Below are positions 11,651 to 20,487 of a DNA stretch of 64,000 nucleotides, in pieces (the first letter of the stretch is position 1; each line of letters starts with the position of its first letter). A program made the translations under genes and the position numbers. A model generated the notes under the pieces. The model saw only the letters and a list, made by a program, of their open reading frames with translations, searched no databases and had not been told where the DNA came from. Origin of the DNA: Armillaria gallica (lineage: Eukaryota; Basidiomycota; Agaricomycetes; Agaricales; Physalacriaceae); the NCBI GenBank assembly GCA_037576215.1, contig JBANDB010000014.1:2294001-2358000 (forward strand), in the 5' to 3' direction.

Positions 11651-12182
11651 TAGGGCTGTGCGCCGTCACCGTATTGTACGGTGATATGGCTTCTGTGTAC
11701 GGTATACATACCGAAGCTGTGAGCACTCCCAGACATACTGTACAATACGGCCGTCGACGGCCGTAGGTGTGTGGCAGTGCAACAAGATGCAAGGAGGCAC
11801 TTCTAAGCTCCGTTTTAGCTCTCTGACATCAATCTAACATGTATCTGAGTATCTGAAAATTATCTCCATTGATCTCACCATCTATCCTAGCCCTCGACAG
11901 CTCAAAACTTGGCCTTGAGGGAACTATGATGCTATGGTATGGCTCTTGAACTGACAAAAAGTAGCATTTTCCCAGCAAGGATACACACGCAATGTGTTGA
12001 ACTGTTTAGTATGTCATTATAATATCCATTGCCTACCATACTGATGTATTTAGATGAGATATACTCTCGACAATGAATACGGCCGTATATACAACCGTAA
12101 CGGCCGTAATTATATGGACTGACACCGTCAGCAACCTTGCCCATACGGTATACGGTACAGATATGGACGGTGCACAGCCCTA
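11651..12182. mobile_element. hAT-type MITE, 532 bp, 8-bp target duplication
   Basis: The left end TAGGGCTGTGCGCCGTC is repeated inverted at the right end (TAGGGCTGTGCACCGTC read on the minus strand), one mismatch in 17. The perfect 8-bp direct repeat GCATGAAT flanks it at 11643-11650 and 12183-12190. Eight-base duplications and TAGGGCTG-like ends are typical of hAT elements. There is no coding capacity. The interior carries several ACGGCCGT palindromes and GTACGGTATAC-like repeats near both ends, possible subterminal transposase sites. Confidence 0.85.
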
Positions 12183-12190
12183 GCATGAAT

Positions 12191-13281
12191 ATGCGTCAAC
12201 GGGCAGGAGTCAAGGAAGTGTCATACCACGGTGCGGGGGAAAGACGAGAGGGGAAGAGGGTATAGAGGATAAAAAGCCCAGTTTATAAGAACAGATTTAA
12301 ACACCCAGTCTATAAGAACTTATTATTGCAAACGGGCGACACTGCTGCAACACAGTCTCGGGGGAATATGGAGAGAAGATAGACACTGTGTTTGGACCAG
12401 AAGCACAAGTACGCGAACTCTAACAGGTACAAATAGCCCCTGCCCACGGTCTATGGTGGGCAAACAGTCACGGAAGGCATGACAATTCCCTCTCTTCTCC
12501 TCACTACGTTCAGAAAGAATCGGGGATCCATCCCTGGCTCGCATTTAATCATGACCAGCAAAACAAGTTAATGTACAGAGCGCAGGTTTGTTCAAGGTAT
12601 CCGAACCGATGGTCTACTGGTAGGATGCACCGTACTGGGCCGCCCACTGATGGAGGAGAAATAAACTGTTTGAGGCCCGACTGCGGATCTTTGTGTGCAG
12701 TGGATATGAGTCTCTGAGAGCAGTATCTCAGTCCATTGTGCGTTGCTCCCTATGCTTCCTATTTTACGCTGCTTGCTTACTCTGGGTGTAAATGTCCTCT
12801 CTCTCAGTGTGCCCATTGGTATTGGGGCAACACGCAGTCATGATGATGGTGGCGATATGACAGAGGCGTTGAAGTCGAAGAAGGCTAGACTCTGTGTTAA
12901 ACCTCATCGTCGCTTCCCGGTATACACCAGTTGGTCCGTACTACGTGTCAGCATACGATGGGATTCTACGAATGACGATCACAGTCTTCTGTCATCGTCG
13001 TCTATCTGCTAACCGATTCCGACCCTGGCACTTTTCCTTTCTCACCCAACACTTGTGATAAATGCGATGGATAAGAGGGCAGCGTCTCCCACCTCGTCGA
13101 AGCTTCAGCTTCATGAGCTGTGTTGTTTTCTTTGAGTCCTTCCAGGCTCAGGTTTCGGTTTCACTCAAGAGTTCAACACTTTGGCCGCCCACTCTGTAAG
13201 TTCAGCTCAACTGTTGGCAAGGATGGTCTCACTTCTTTCTAACAGGCTCTTTCCTGCGGGAGATTAGTGTTGTCCTTCATC
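12191..13281. other. Intergenic, no supported gene
   Basis: Short frames only (73-89 codons). I see no motif, splice-supported exon, or copy elsewhere in the window. Confidence 0.4.
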
Positions 13282-13288
13282 AACGCGT

Positions 13289-13989
13289 CTGTAACCTGAC
13301 CAACTTTTCTTAAGATGCCTAATTAAAATCAAACTGAGATGAGTTAAGATGAGTCATGCTTAAGTACAACTTAAGCATACAAAACCACTGTCTTAAGATA
13401 TCTTGAGTTCTCAACTTTGTAATAAAATGAATGCTTATTTTTCTATATCAATTGATTTTTATAATATAATTTTCCTGCTGAACATGTTTACCCTAATTAA
13501 ATAAATCATTATATTTGTATTCTTTTAGAAACATTCTTTCTTCTGTATGGTTAATATCAACAAGGAGGTTTTGATAGAGGGATAGTAGAAAACTAGGTCT
13601 ATTTGGCTCTCTGGAAGTAACATAAGATATTTGCTGTTCTGCCAAGGAGTTTAGAGTAGCAAGGATGCCCTTATGGTTTTATTAAATCTCTGAAGACTAC
13701 AGTCAACATTTGTCAGTAAATCTCTTGCTATGATTTATTGGACTTAATACAATTGGTATATTTTTTGATATATGATGTATGTGGACAAATAACTTTGAGG
13801 TATGATATTTTAAGATCATCTTAAGACAGTCTTAAGTTTATCTTAAGTCACTTATTCCAGATGCAAAGTACTTGAAATATCATTTTTATAATAGAGGAAC
13901 ATGCTTAAGTTATACTTAAGATGGCTCATCTCAACTTATCTCAGTTTGATTTTAATTGGACATCTTAAGAAAAGTTGGTCAGGCTTTAT
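13289..13989. mobile_element. AT-rich MITE with about 70-bp inverted ends and CTTAAG arrays
   Basis: From 13295 and from 13983 (reverse complement) both ends begin CCTGACCAACTTTTCTTAAG and stay similar for about 70 bp. AACGCGT occurs directly outside on both sides (13282-13288 and 13990-13996), a likely 7-bp target duplication. CTTAAG palindromes recur near both ends (about ten in total), and the centre is very AT-rich without a gene. I do not assign a superfamily. Confidence 0.7.
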
Positions 13990-14091
13990 AACGCGTTGCC
14001 TCTAGACGATACATATCTCCACCAGAGTATCGCCTATGTCCTTCCAATACTTTCTCTCTTCACTCCGAGTCATTCGAGAGAGGATGTTGAG

Positions 14092-14610
14092 TGTAAGACC
14101 CGAACTCCAACTAAAAGGTGAATTAGATCGGCTGTATCGCGTTCGTACAGTCACCGTCTAGCCCTTTTGGATAGTTGATGCCCAAGACTCACTTTAGAAG
14201 CTTTCCAGCAAAGTGGGGATGTGGGAGAATATTCGGTATGAATAAACTTTAGCTCAAAGCTAGGGAAATACAGGCTTTGAGTAAACTACTTATATACTAA
14301 AGTCAGGGTCCGTAAAAGGGTCTAAGATGAGGCTATCGTGTTAGAAAGTGAATAAGCCAAGTACACGATAGCCGAGAAATAAGACGTGCTCAAGACGTGC
14401 TAAGTCGTATTGAGTACGTGTCGCATACGCGTTGGTCGAATGTGACGTGTGGAGTACGTGTCGCGTACATGTCGACCGAGTGTGACGTGTTAGCGATGTG
14501 AAGATTTATGAAGGCTCCCCGGGAGTCGCGGATCTAGGAACGTGGTGAGTTATCTTATCTTATCTGTCGAAGATAAGATAAGATAAGGAAAAAATGAATA
14601 AATCGTAACA
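14092..14610 (-). repeat. 3' LTR of the chromovirus
   Basis: 519 bp, bounded by TGTAAGACC at its plus-strand left edge and CGTAACA at the right. It matches 22907-23425 base for base as far as I can read. It is the downstream LTR because the element is transcribed leftward. Confidence 0.95.
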
Positions 14611-14612
14611 TT

Positions 14613-14623
14613 ACCCCCCCCCT
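14613..14623 (-). other. Polypurine tract for plus-strand priming
   Basis: The minus strand reads AGGGGGGGGGT, followed by AA and then the 3' LTR beginning TGTTACG. This purine run just inside the 3' LTR is where LTR elements start plus-strand DNA synthesis. Confidence 0.75.
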
Positions 14624-14639
14624 AGGGCAGGTGTCCCAA

Positions 14640-15050
14640 CTGCCAGTACATCGGCGTTCCGTCTACGTCATCGTCATGCCGTCCCTAGAGATCTCATGCC
14701 CTCGAGCAGAGTTTTCGAAGAAATGTCATATGGGCTGCAGCTTGCTCCAAAGGCCTTGTTCGCCCAGAGGAGGAGAGGATTTTCCATATGATGGTGACGC
14801 GAGTGGTAAACTAGACCCGTATGTCTCGTTGAGCAGGCCTGATTATGCGCATCTGCCAGTGGATCAGCGTTCCGTTTTGATTTCATCATTGTCTGTCTCG
14901 TTAAACCTCTAGCGTTTAACGAGCGGTGTCATACGCGCTGCAGCTTGTCCCGGGGCCTTGTTCGCCTTCCGGGCATGGGGGACTTTTCGTATGACAGCAA
15001 TGAGAGGGATCAAAAGGGGATCCATATGCGCGGTAGGCAGATTTCTTGTG
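14640..15050 (-). repeat. Two tandem imperfect units with conserved stem-loops in the retrotransposon 3' UTR
   Basis: Unit 1 starts at 14640 and unit 2 at 14853; both begin CTGCCAGT. Each holds a 68-nt foldable segment (14725-14792 and 14928-14995). The outer stem pairs GTCATATGG with CCATATGAT in unit 1 and GTCATACG with CGTATGAC in unit 2. An inner stem uses CTCC/GGAG in one and TCCC/GGGA in the other. Both keep GGC-CTTGTTC-GCC at the tip. Unit 2 has one more perfect 10-bp hairpin (14897-14923). The stretch lies between the Pol stop and the polypurine tract and codes for nothing. A role in packaging, export or RNA stability is speculation. Confidence 0.6.
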
Positions 15051-15166
15051 GTGGCGCGTTAGTATTCGTGAAGGTCGTGAGTAGGATGCATCCTTGTCGT
15101 AAAAGTTCGTGAGTGAGGGTCCGTTGCTATCCCCCGTTATAGGGCACGTTTCGACTGCTTGTTTGT

Positions 15167-18100
15167 TTATGGGATTTCTGTTGCTTCGTACGGCGATTTC
15201 GAGCCTGTCGAGGGTTCGTCGTTGCCACCAAACCAATCCCAGTCGCGTGCCTGGTCGTACCAGATTTTTTGACCAGTGAATGGGTCTGTATAAGACTGCC
15301 AATCTCCTGTCTTTTGTCTGGTGCGGTTCACTTTTTCTGCGCGGTATTTGTCGACTAGTTCGTCGGCATCCATGTCGTTTTCCTTCACCCAGCTGTTGGA
15401 TTCGGGTCCATATCCTTTCCATTTCACGAAGTAGTCTGTAGTCCAGCGCCACGGTTCGCCAGCCCTTCCTCGGACCTTCCGGTCTCTATGCTCGAGAACT
15501 TGCTCGATTTCATAGTGCTCCTCCCCGTCGATAAGATCGGGTGGTGGCGGAGGCGGCTGTTCCTGGTTAGGGAATGCGGGTGGTGTATAGGGCGTTAGGA
15601 GTGATTCGTTGAATACTGGATGGATTCGCCAGCCTGTAGGGAGTTTTAATTTGTATGCCGAAGCTCCGATCTTGGCGATGATACGGAAGGGGCCCGTTTT
15701 TTTATCTGCAAGTTTTTTCTTCGGACGTGGGAGTGCCAGATTGCTCGTGTCGAGCCACACTTCGTCTCCCACCGAGTAATCAACTGCAGGTCTTTTCTTT
15801 TTGTCGTATTGGGCTTTCATCTGGTCGGCGGCTTTCTCGAGTGCTTGTTTTGCCTCGGCATGGATTTTCTGCATATCTGAAACGAAAGTGTTTGAGGCCG
15901 GTGTTCTGAAGGGTGCTTGGGGTCGTACGGCACCAGGGAGGACCTCGACGATATAGCCATGGGTAACCTCGAAGGGACTTTTACCCGTTGCGGAGTGGGT
16001 GCGGTTATTGTGGGCGAAAGCCGCGAGAGAGAGCCATTCTACCCAGTCGTTCTGGCGGTGATTGACGAAGATCCGGAGGTATTTTTCAACCTCCTGATTT
16101 ACTCGCTCAGTCTGTCCGTCAGTTTGTGGGTGGTAGGCGGTGGATGCGTTTGCCTTGATTTGAAGCAAGTCATAAAGGTCTTTCATGAACTTGGATACAA
16201 ACACGGTGCCTCGGTCGCTGATAACGACCTGGGGCATTCCATGTTTGGCGTAAACTTGGTCTCGTAGGATTTTGGCCCACCCTTCCGATGACATTTCCGT
16301 AGTGCATGCGACTGGTATGATTTCCTTAGAGAAGCGATCGACGATCATTAGGATCGCGTCGAAGCCTTGACTCTTTGGTAAACCAGTCACCATGTCGACG
16401 GAGATATGAGTCCAGGGTCGGGAGGGTATTGTGTTGGGATGTAGCGGTGCTGCTTTTGCTTGAGTGCTCGATTTCGTTCGTTGGCACGTTTCGCAACCGC
16501 GGACATAATCTTCTATGTCCTTTTTCATCTTGGGCCACCAATATTCTCGTAGGACGAGTTCTTTAGTCTTTTCTATGCCGGGGTGTCCCGCCGTGATGTG
16601 GTCATGAACTTGCGAGACAATCTCGCCTCGTAACGCGTGGTCGGAAGGAACGTAGATGCGGGAATCGTAATAGATTAACCCGTCATCCATTTTCAGTCCT
16701 CGGTCGTGGTTTAGGGAGGTCGCAATGTTCTTGTCCCATCGTCGGTGGTCGAGCGTGGCTTGCTTTATCTTGGAATGGGTTTCCTCGATAGTGGGTATGA
16801 CTAGGGCCCGGAAGTGCTCGGGTTTGAGGACGATAATTTCGTCGTTGTCCTCCTTTCCTTGCTCGTGATCTGCTCTGCGACTAAGTAAGTCGGCTTTCTT
16901 GTTGGCGGTTCCTGATTTGTGGTGTAGCGTAAAGTGGTATTCGGCCAGCTCAGTAACCCATCGCGCTTGTCGCCGATTGAGTTTCTGGGGTTTTCGGAAA
17001 TACTGGAGATTCTGGTGATCCGTCCATATTTCGAAGTCCTGAGCTGCGCCCATTAGATAGTGCCTCCACTCGTCGAGCGCGATCATTATCGCGAGCAGCT
17101 CTTTGTCGTAAATTTCGTAATTTCGTTCTGTCGTGGTGAGGGATTTGGATAAAAATGCGACCGGGCGCCATTTTCCATCCTGCTCCTGCGTCAATACCGC
17201 ACCTATCGCTCCCTCACTTGAGTCCGCCTCCACGCGGAATTTTCCTTCCTCTGTGGGTATTGCCAGTACCACCTCTTCGGCTAATAGGCGTTTTAATTCT
17301 TCAAACGCGTCCTGTTGCGCTTTTCCCCATTTCCATGGATCGTTTCCTGTCAGCTGGGTCATTGGCTTGACGACCTTGCTGTACCCTTTGATGAAACGCC
17401 TGTAGAAATTGGTAAAGCCTAAGAACGACTGGAGCTGTACTTTCTTGGTTGGTACAGGCCATTCTGCGATTCCTGCGATTTTGACTGGGTCCATGCGGAT
17501 GCTTCCTTCACTGATGATGACCCCGAGGTATTCCGTTTCCAAGGTTTCGAACTCGCATTTTTCCGCTTTAAGGAATAGCTTGTTTTTTCGGAGGAGCCTT
17601 AGAACTTCGCGCGTGATGCGGCGATGTTCTTCCTTGGTTTTGGACATGATGAGGATGTCGTCGAGATAGACAGTGACGTCGCCTGATGCAATGAGATTTT
17701 TGAAAATATCATTCATCATCCATTGGAAGGTAGCGGGCGAGTTGGTGAGCCCGAAGAACATAACCGTGGGTTCGAACAACCCGCGGTTAGTTCTAAATGC
17801 GGCCTTCCATTCGTCGCCACTTTTGATGCGCACGTTGTTGTATCCCCATCGAACGTCAAGCTTGGAAAAATACTTAGCCCCCCGCAACTTGTCCATTAGT
17901 TCTGAGATTAAGGGAAGAGGATAACGGTTTTTAATCGTCATCTCGTTGAGTTTCCTATAATCCTGGACTGGTCGTAGCTTGCCGTCCTTCTTTTTAACGA
18001 AGAAGAATGGCGAAGCCATGGGTGACTTAGATGGTCGTATTCGTCCACTCGAGAGGTTTTCGTCTAAAAACTTGTCGAGTTCCGCTTGTTCGTTCCGGTT

Positions 18101-20341
18101 CAAAGGGTATACCTTGCAGTCTAGATTGGCGCTCGCATTTGGAGTAAGTTCGATGGCGTGGTCCCACGTCTTTGGGTTAGGAAGTTCATCGAAGCTGTCT
18201 TTGTTGAACAGATCGTTGAAATCCCGACACCACTCCGGGACCATTTCTTCAAACGTTTTGGCCTCCTTGTCTGCGTTGGCCGCGGCGGCTAAGTCATTGG
18301 CGTGATGTGCTCGAATGAGAATGGCCCGCGTGAAATCGACTGCTAGGATGGTGTCACCCTCTTCCAGTTCCTCGTCCCAGTTGTCGTCGGGATCCGCATC
18401 AGGTAATGTGAACAGGTTTTTACGGCATTCACATCGTGCAAACGTTAATCCTCCAGTCTTCCAATTGATGATGGGATTATGTCGGGCTAACCAATCGTGA
18501 CCAAGGAAGATCTCTTTATCACCGAGATCTGTTACGGCTAGATCTATTCGTTCAGAATGATCCCCGATTTTGAGTTCGATCTCGGCGTATTCGGTGATTG
18601 ATCCTCCCGAGTTCTTGGTGCCGTCGGCATTGTAGACTGGGATTGGAGCGGCTGTTGGTCGGGTCGGGATGTGGTGTTGCTTAACGAATTTTCGATTGAT
18701 GGCGCTGCTGGTGCATCCGCTGTCTATCAGCGCAGTAGTGGCAACTCGGGGAATTGTTCCTGGAGCCCCAAAAATGATGGGGATCACCAAGTCTTTCCCT
18801 TTGTTGCTTAGTGCGCTGATAAGTCGCTTTGGCTCTTGTAGCTCGTGAAGCCACCAGAGCGCATCAATTCGCTTCATCCCCCTCATTGCTTCGACCATTG
18901 AGTCGACGACCTCTTCTGCGCGTGCTTTGTGAATCCAGTTTTTGAGAATTGCCTTTGCTTCTGACTCCGTCCGCGCTTGTACTACGCCGCGTAGAGTCCA
19001 CTCTGCGCCGAATGGTTTGAGCCATTCTCTATAGGTCTGTCCCTTTGTATAGGTTCGGGACAGTTGCGGGGCCTCTTCAACCTTCGCGTCGCCCCATACG
19101 GGCGCGACTACCGTCGGTGAGGTCACCGCATTTTCTAAGTCTAAAGGGGTTAAATTAGTGCTCTTGTTCGTCATGAAACTGGTAATGTCCTCGTGGTCAG
19201 GTACTTCAATAAAAGCTACCTGATGCCCCCTTTGCACTGCCTGGGCGCTAGCAGCTTCCAAGCCTACGGCTTTCTGGTCGGTCGTGGAACGGGAGGCGCT
19301 TTCCTCGAAGGCGTCGTCTCGTGAAGAGACAACGGGTTGGGCTGACACCGCTGGATGACGATTGCCTGCGCTTCTCATCGTCAACGAGTGGTCGCCTTCA
19401 CCTTGTACCTTCGGGCCCGTCTCTGTGATGACCGGGACCCTCGTTTCGTTCGGCGTTCCCCCTTCGTCGGGTCGCCCTACGTCTCGATAGGCGTTGGCAA
19501 CTGATCGGGGGCACTTACCCGACTCCGGGTTGTCCATCTTCGGGACCGAGGGCAATACCCCCGTCGTGTCCGTCGTCGTCTTCAGGACGGAGGGCAAATA
19601 GATCCCTCCGTGTTCTCTAGGTAGTCTCTTGGCGTCGCGATCTTTGTCGTTCGAGGCGTTGTCTAAAAAGCTCAAGTCAACTGTGTTGCACTTAGCTTGT
19701 CCAGTGTTGCGGGAGCTGGTCTCCGTTGGAGTCTTGGCGTCTGGTGCCTCATCCATGGGTCCAGTGTTACGGGAGCTGGTCTCCGTTGCTGTCTTCAGAG
19801 CCCCGTCGTGGGATTTACACTCTGCAGCCCGTGTGCAAGTCTCTTTTACCAGAGGAGGTTTCGCCGAAGCTATTCCCTCGAAACTCCCTGCGCGGCAGGG
19901 ACTCCGTAGAGCTGCGATTTCAGTGAGGGGACGTTTACGCGGGAGCGTAGCTGTCTGCCCTCCTGCCCCATCCGGTCGAACATTCGTCACTGCGGCTTCC
20001 TCCTGGGAAGGCCTCGACTGGTGCTTCGCCGCTATGGGTGGCGATCTGGTGGTCGCCTTGCCGTCCGCTTTCGCCTGTAATAGGTTACTTGCCAAACGCT
20101 GAGCCGATAGCTCATTGACTACCGCACCCGTCATCGTAAATGGTCCCACCATTACGACCGTCGCTTTGTTAGGCGAGGATGGTCCTGAGTCGCCTTTGTG
20201 GTCGTCCTCAGCTTGTCCAGTGTTACGGGAGCTGGTCTCCGTTGGAGTCTTGATGCCTCTATCGTTGGTCGTCTCATCCAGTGGTCCAGTGTTACGGGAG
20301 CTGGCCTCCGTTTTCGCTTCGTTAGGCGAATGGTGATTCAA
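15167..20341 (-). CDS. pol: Pol polyprotein: protease, RT, RNase H, integrase, chromodomain
   Basis: The frame opens just after a TAA at 20345-20347 and codes for about 1724 residues. Numbered from 20341: protease with ALIDSG near 538-542; RT with Asp829 in KLD and YLDD at 892-895; RNase H near 1036-1155 with TDHQN at 1107-1111; integrase zinc site His1248, His1253, Cys1283, Cys1286; catalytic Asp1316, Asp1376 and Glu1412 (D-D35E); a GPF/Y-type module near 1549-1584; chromodomain about 1609-1670 with aromatic residues in YFVKWKGYG. There is no ATG in the first 63 codons. The first Met is residue 64 (20152), in good context. The frame is +1 to Gag and begins about 140 nt after the Gag stop, so it may need reinitiation, splicing or another route. 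Four SSRNTG repeats mark the 430-residue leader before the protease. Confidence 0.93.
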   Translation of the reverse strand: MNHHSPNEAKTEASSRNTGPLDETTNDRGIKTPTETSSRNTGQAEDDHKGDSGPSSPNKATVVMVGPFTMTGAVVNELSAQRLASNLLQAKADGKATTRSPPIAAKHQSRPSQEEAAVTNVRPDGAGGQTATLPRKRPLTEIAALRSPCRAGSFEGIASAKPPLVKETCTRAAECKSHDGALKTATETSSRNTGPMDEAPDAKTPTETSSRNTGQAKCNTVDLSFLDNASNDKDRDAKRLPREHGGIYLPSVLKTTTDTTGVLPSVPKMDNPESGKCPRSVANAYRDVGRPDEGGTPNETRVPVITETGPKVQGEGDHSLTMRSAGNRHPAVSAQPVVSSRDDAFEESASRSTTDQKAVGLEAASAQAVQRGHQVAFIEVPDHEDITSFMTNKSTNLTPLDLENAVTSPTVVAPVWGDAKVEEAPQLSRTYTKGQTYREWLKPFGAEWTLRGVVQARTESEAKAILKNWIHKARAEEVVDSMVEAMRGMKRIDALWWLHELQEPKRLISALSNKGKDLVIPIIFGAPGTIPRVATTALIDSGCTSSAINRKFVKQHHIPTRPTAAPIPVYNADGTKNSGGSITEYAEIELKIGDHSERIDLAVTDLGDKEIFLGHDWLARHNPIINWKTGGLTFARCECRKNLFTLPDADPDDNWDEELEEGDTILAVDFTRAILIRAHHANDLAAAANADKEAKTFEEMVPEWCRDFNDLFNKDSFDELPNPKTWDHAIELTPNASANLDCKVYPLNRNEQAELDKFLDENLSSGRIRPSKSPMASPFFFVKKKDGKLRPVQDYRKLNEMTIKNRYPLPLISELMDKLRGAKYFSKLDVRWGYNNVRIKSGDEWKAAFRTNRGLFEPTVMFFGLTNSPATFQWMMNDIFKNLIASGDVTVYLDDILIMSKTKEEHRRITREVLRLLRKNKLFLKAEKCEFETLETEYLGVIISEGSIRMDPVKIAGIAEWPVPTKKVQLQSFLGFTNFYRRFIKGYSKVVKPMTQLTGNDPWKWGKAQQDAFEELKRLLAEEVVLAIPTEEGKFRVEADSSEGAIGAVLTQEQDGKWRPVAFLSKSLTTTERNYEIYDKELLAIMIALDEWRHYLMGAAQDFEIWTDHQNLQYFRKPQKLNRRQARWVTELAEYHFTLHHKSGTANKKADLLSRRADHEQGKEDNDEIIVLKPEHFRALVIPTIEETHSKIKQATLDHRRWDKNIATSLNHDRGLKMDDGLIYYDSRIYVPSDHALRGEIVSQVHDHITAGHPGIEKTKELVLREYWWPKMKKDIEDYVRGCETCQRTKSSTQAKAAPLHPNTIPSRPWTHISVDMVTGLPKSQGFDAILMIVDRFSKEIIPVACTTEMSSEGWAKILRDQVYAKHGMPQVVISDRGTVFVSKFMKDLYDLLQIKANASTAYHPQTDGQTERVNQEVEKYLRIFVNHRQNDWVEWLSLAAFAHNNRTHSATGKSPFEVTHGYIVEVLPGAVRPQAPFRTPASNTFVSDMQKIHAEAKQALEKAADQMKAQYDKKKRPAVDYSVGDEVWLDTSNLALPRPKKKLADKKTGPFRIIAKIGASAYKLKLPTGWRIHPVFNESLLTPYTPPAFPNQEQPPPPPPDLIDGEEHYEIEQVLEHRDRKVRGRAGEPWRWTTDYFVKWKGYGPESNSWVKENDMDADELVDKYRAEKVNRTRQKTGDWQSYTDPFTGQKIWYDQARDWDWFGGNDEPSTGSKSPYEATEIP

Positions 20342-20487
20342 GTTTAGTTCCTGGTCTGATTGCGAAGTCGCGGGTATATTCGAATGCGCGTTTGACGCTA
20401 TAGGCGATATATAAGTACAATCTTGAGACGTGATAGGCGTACCAGCCGAAACTAAACCTCGGGCCGCCGAATAGACTGAATCATCAT

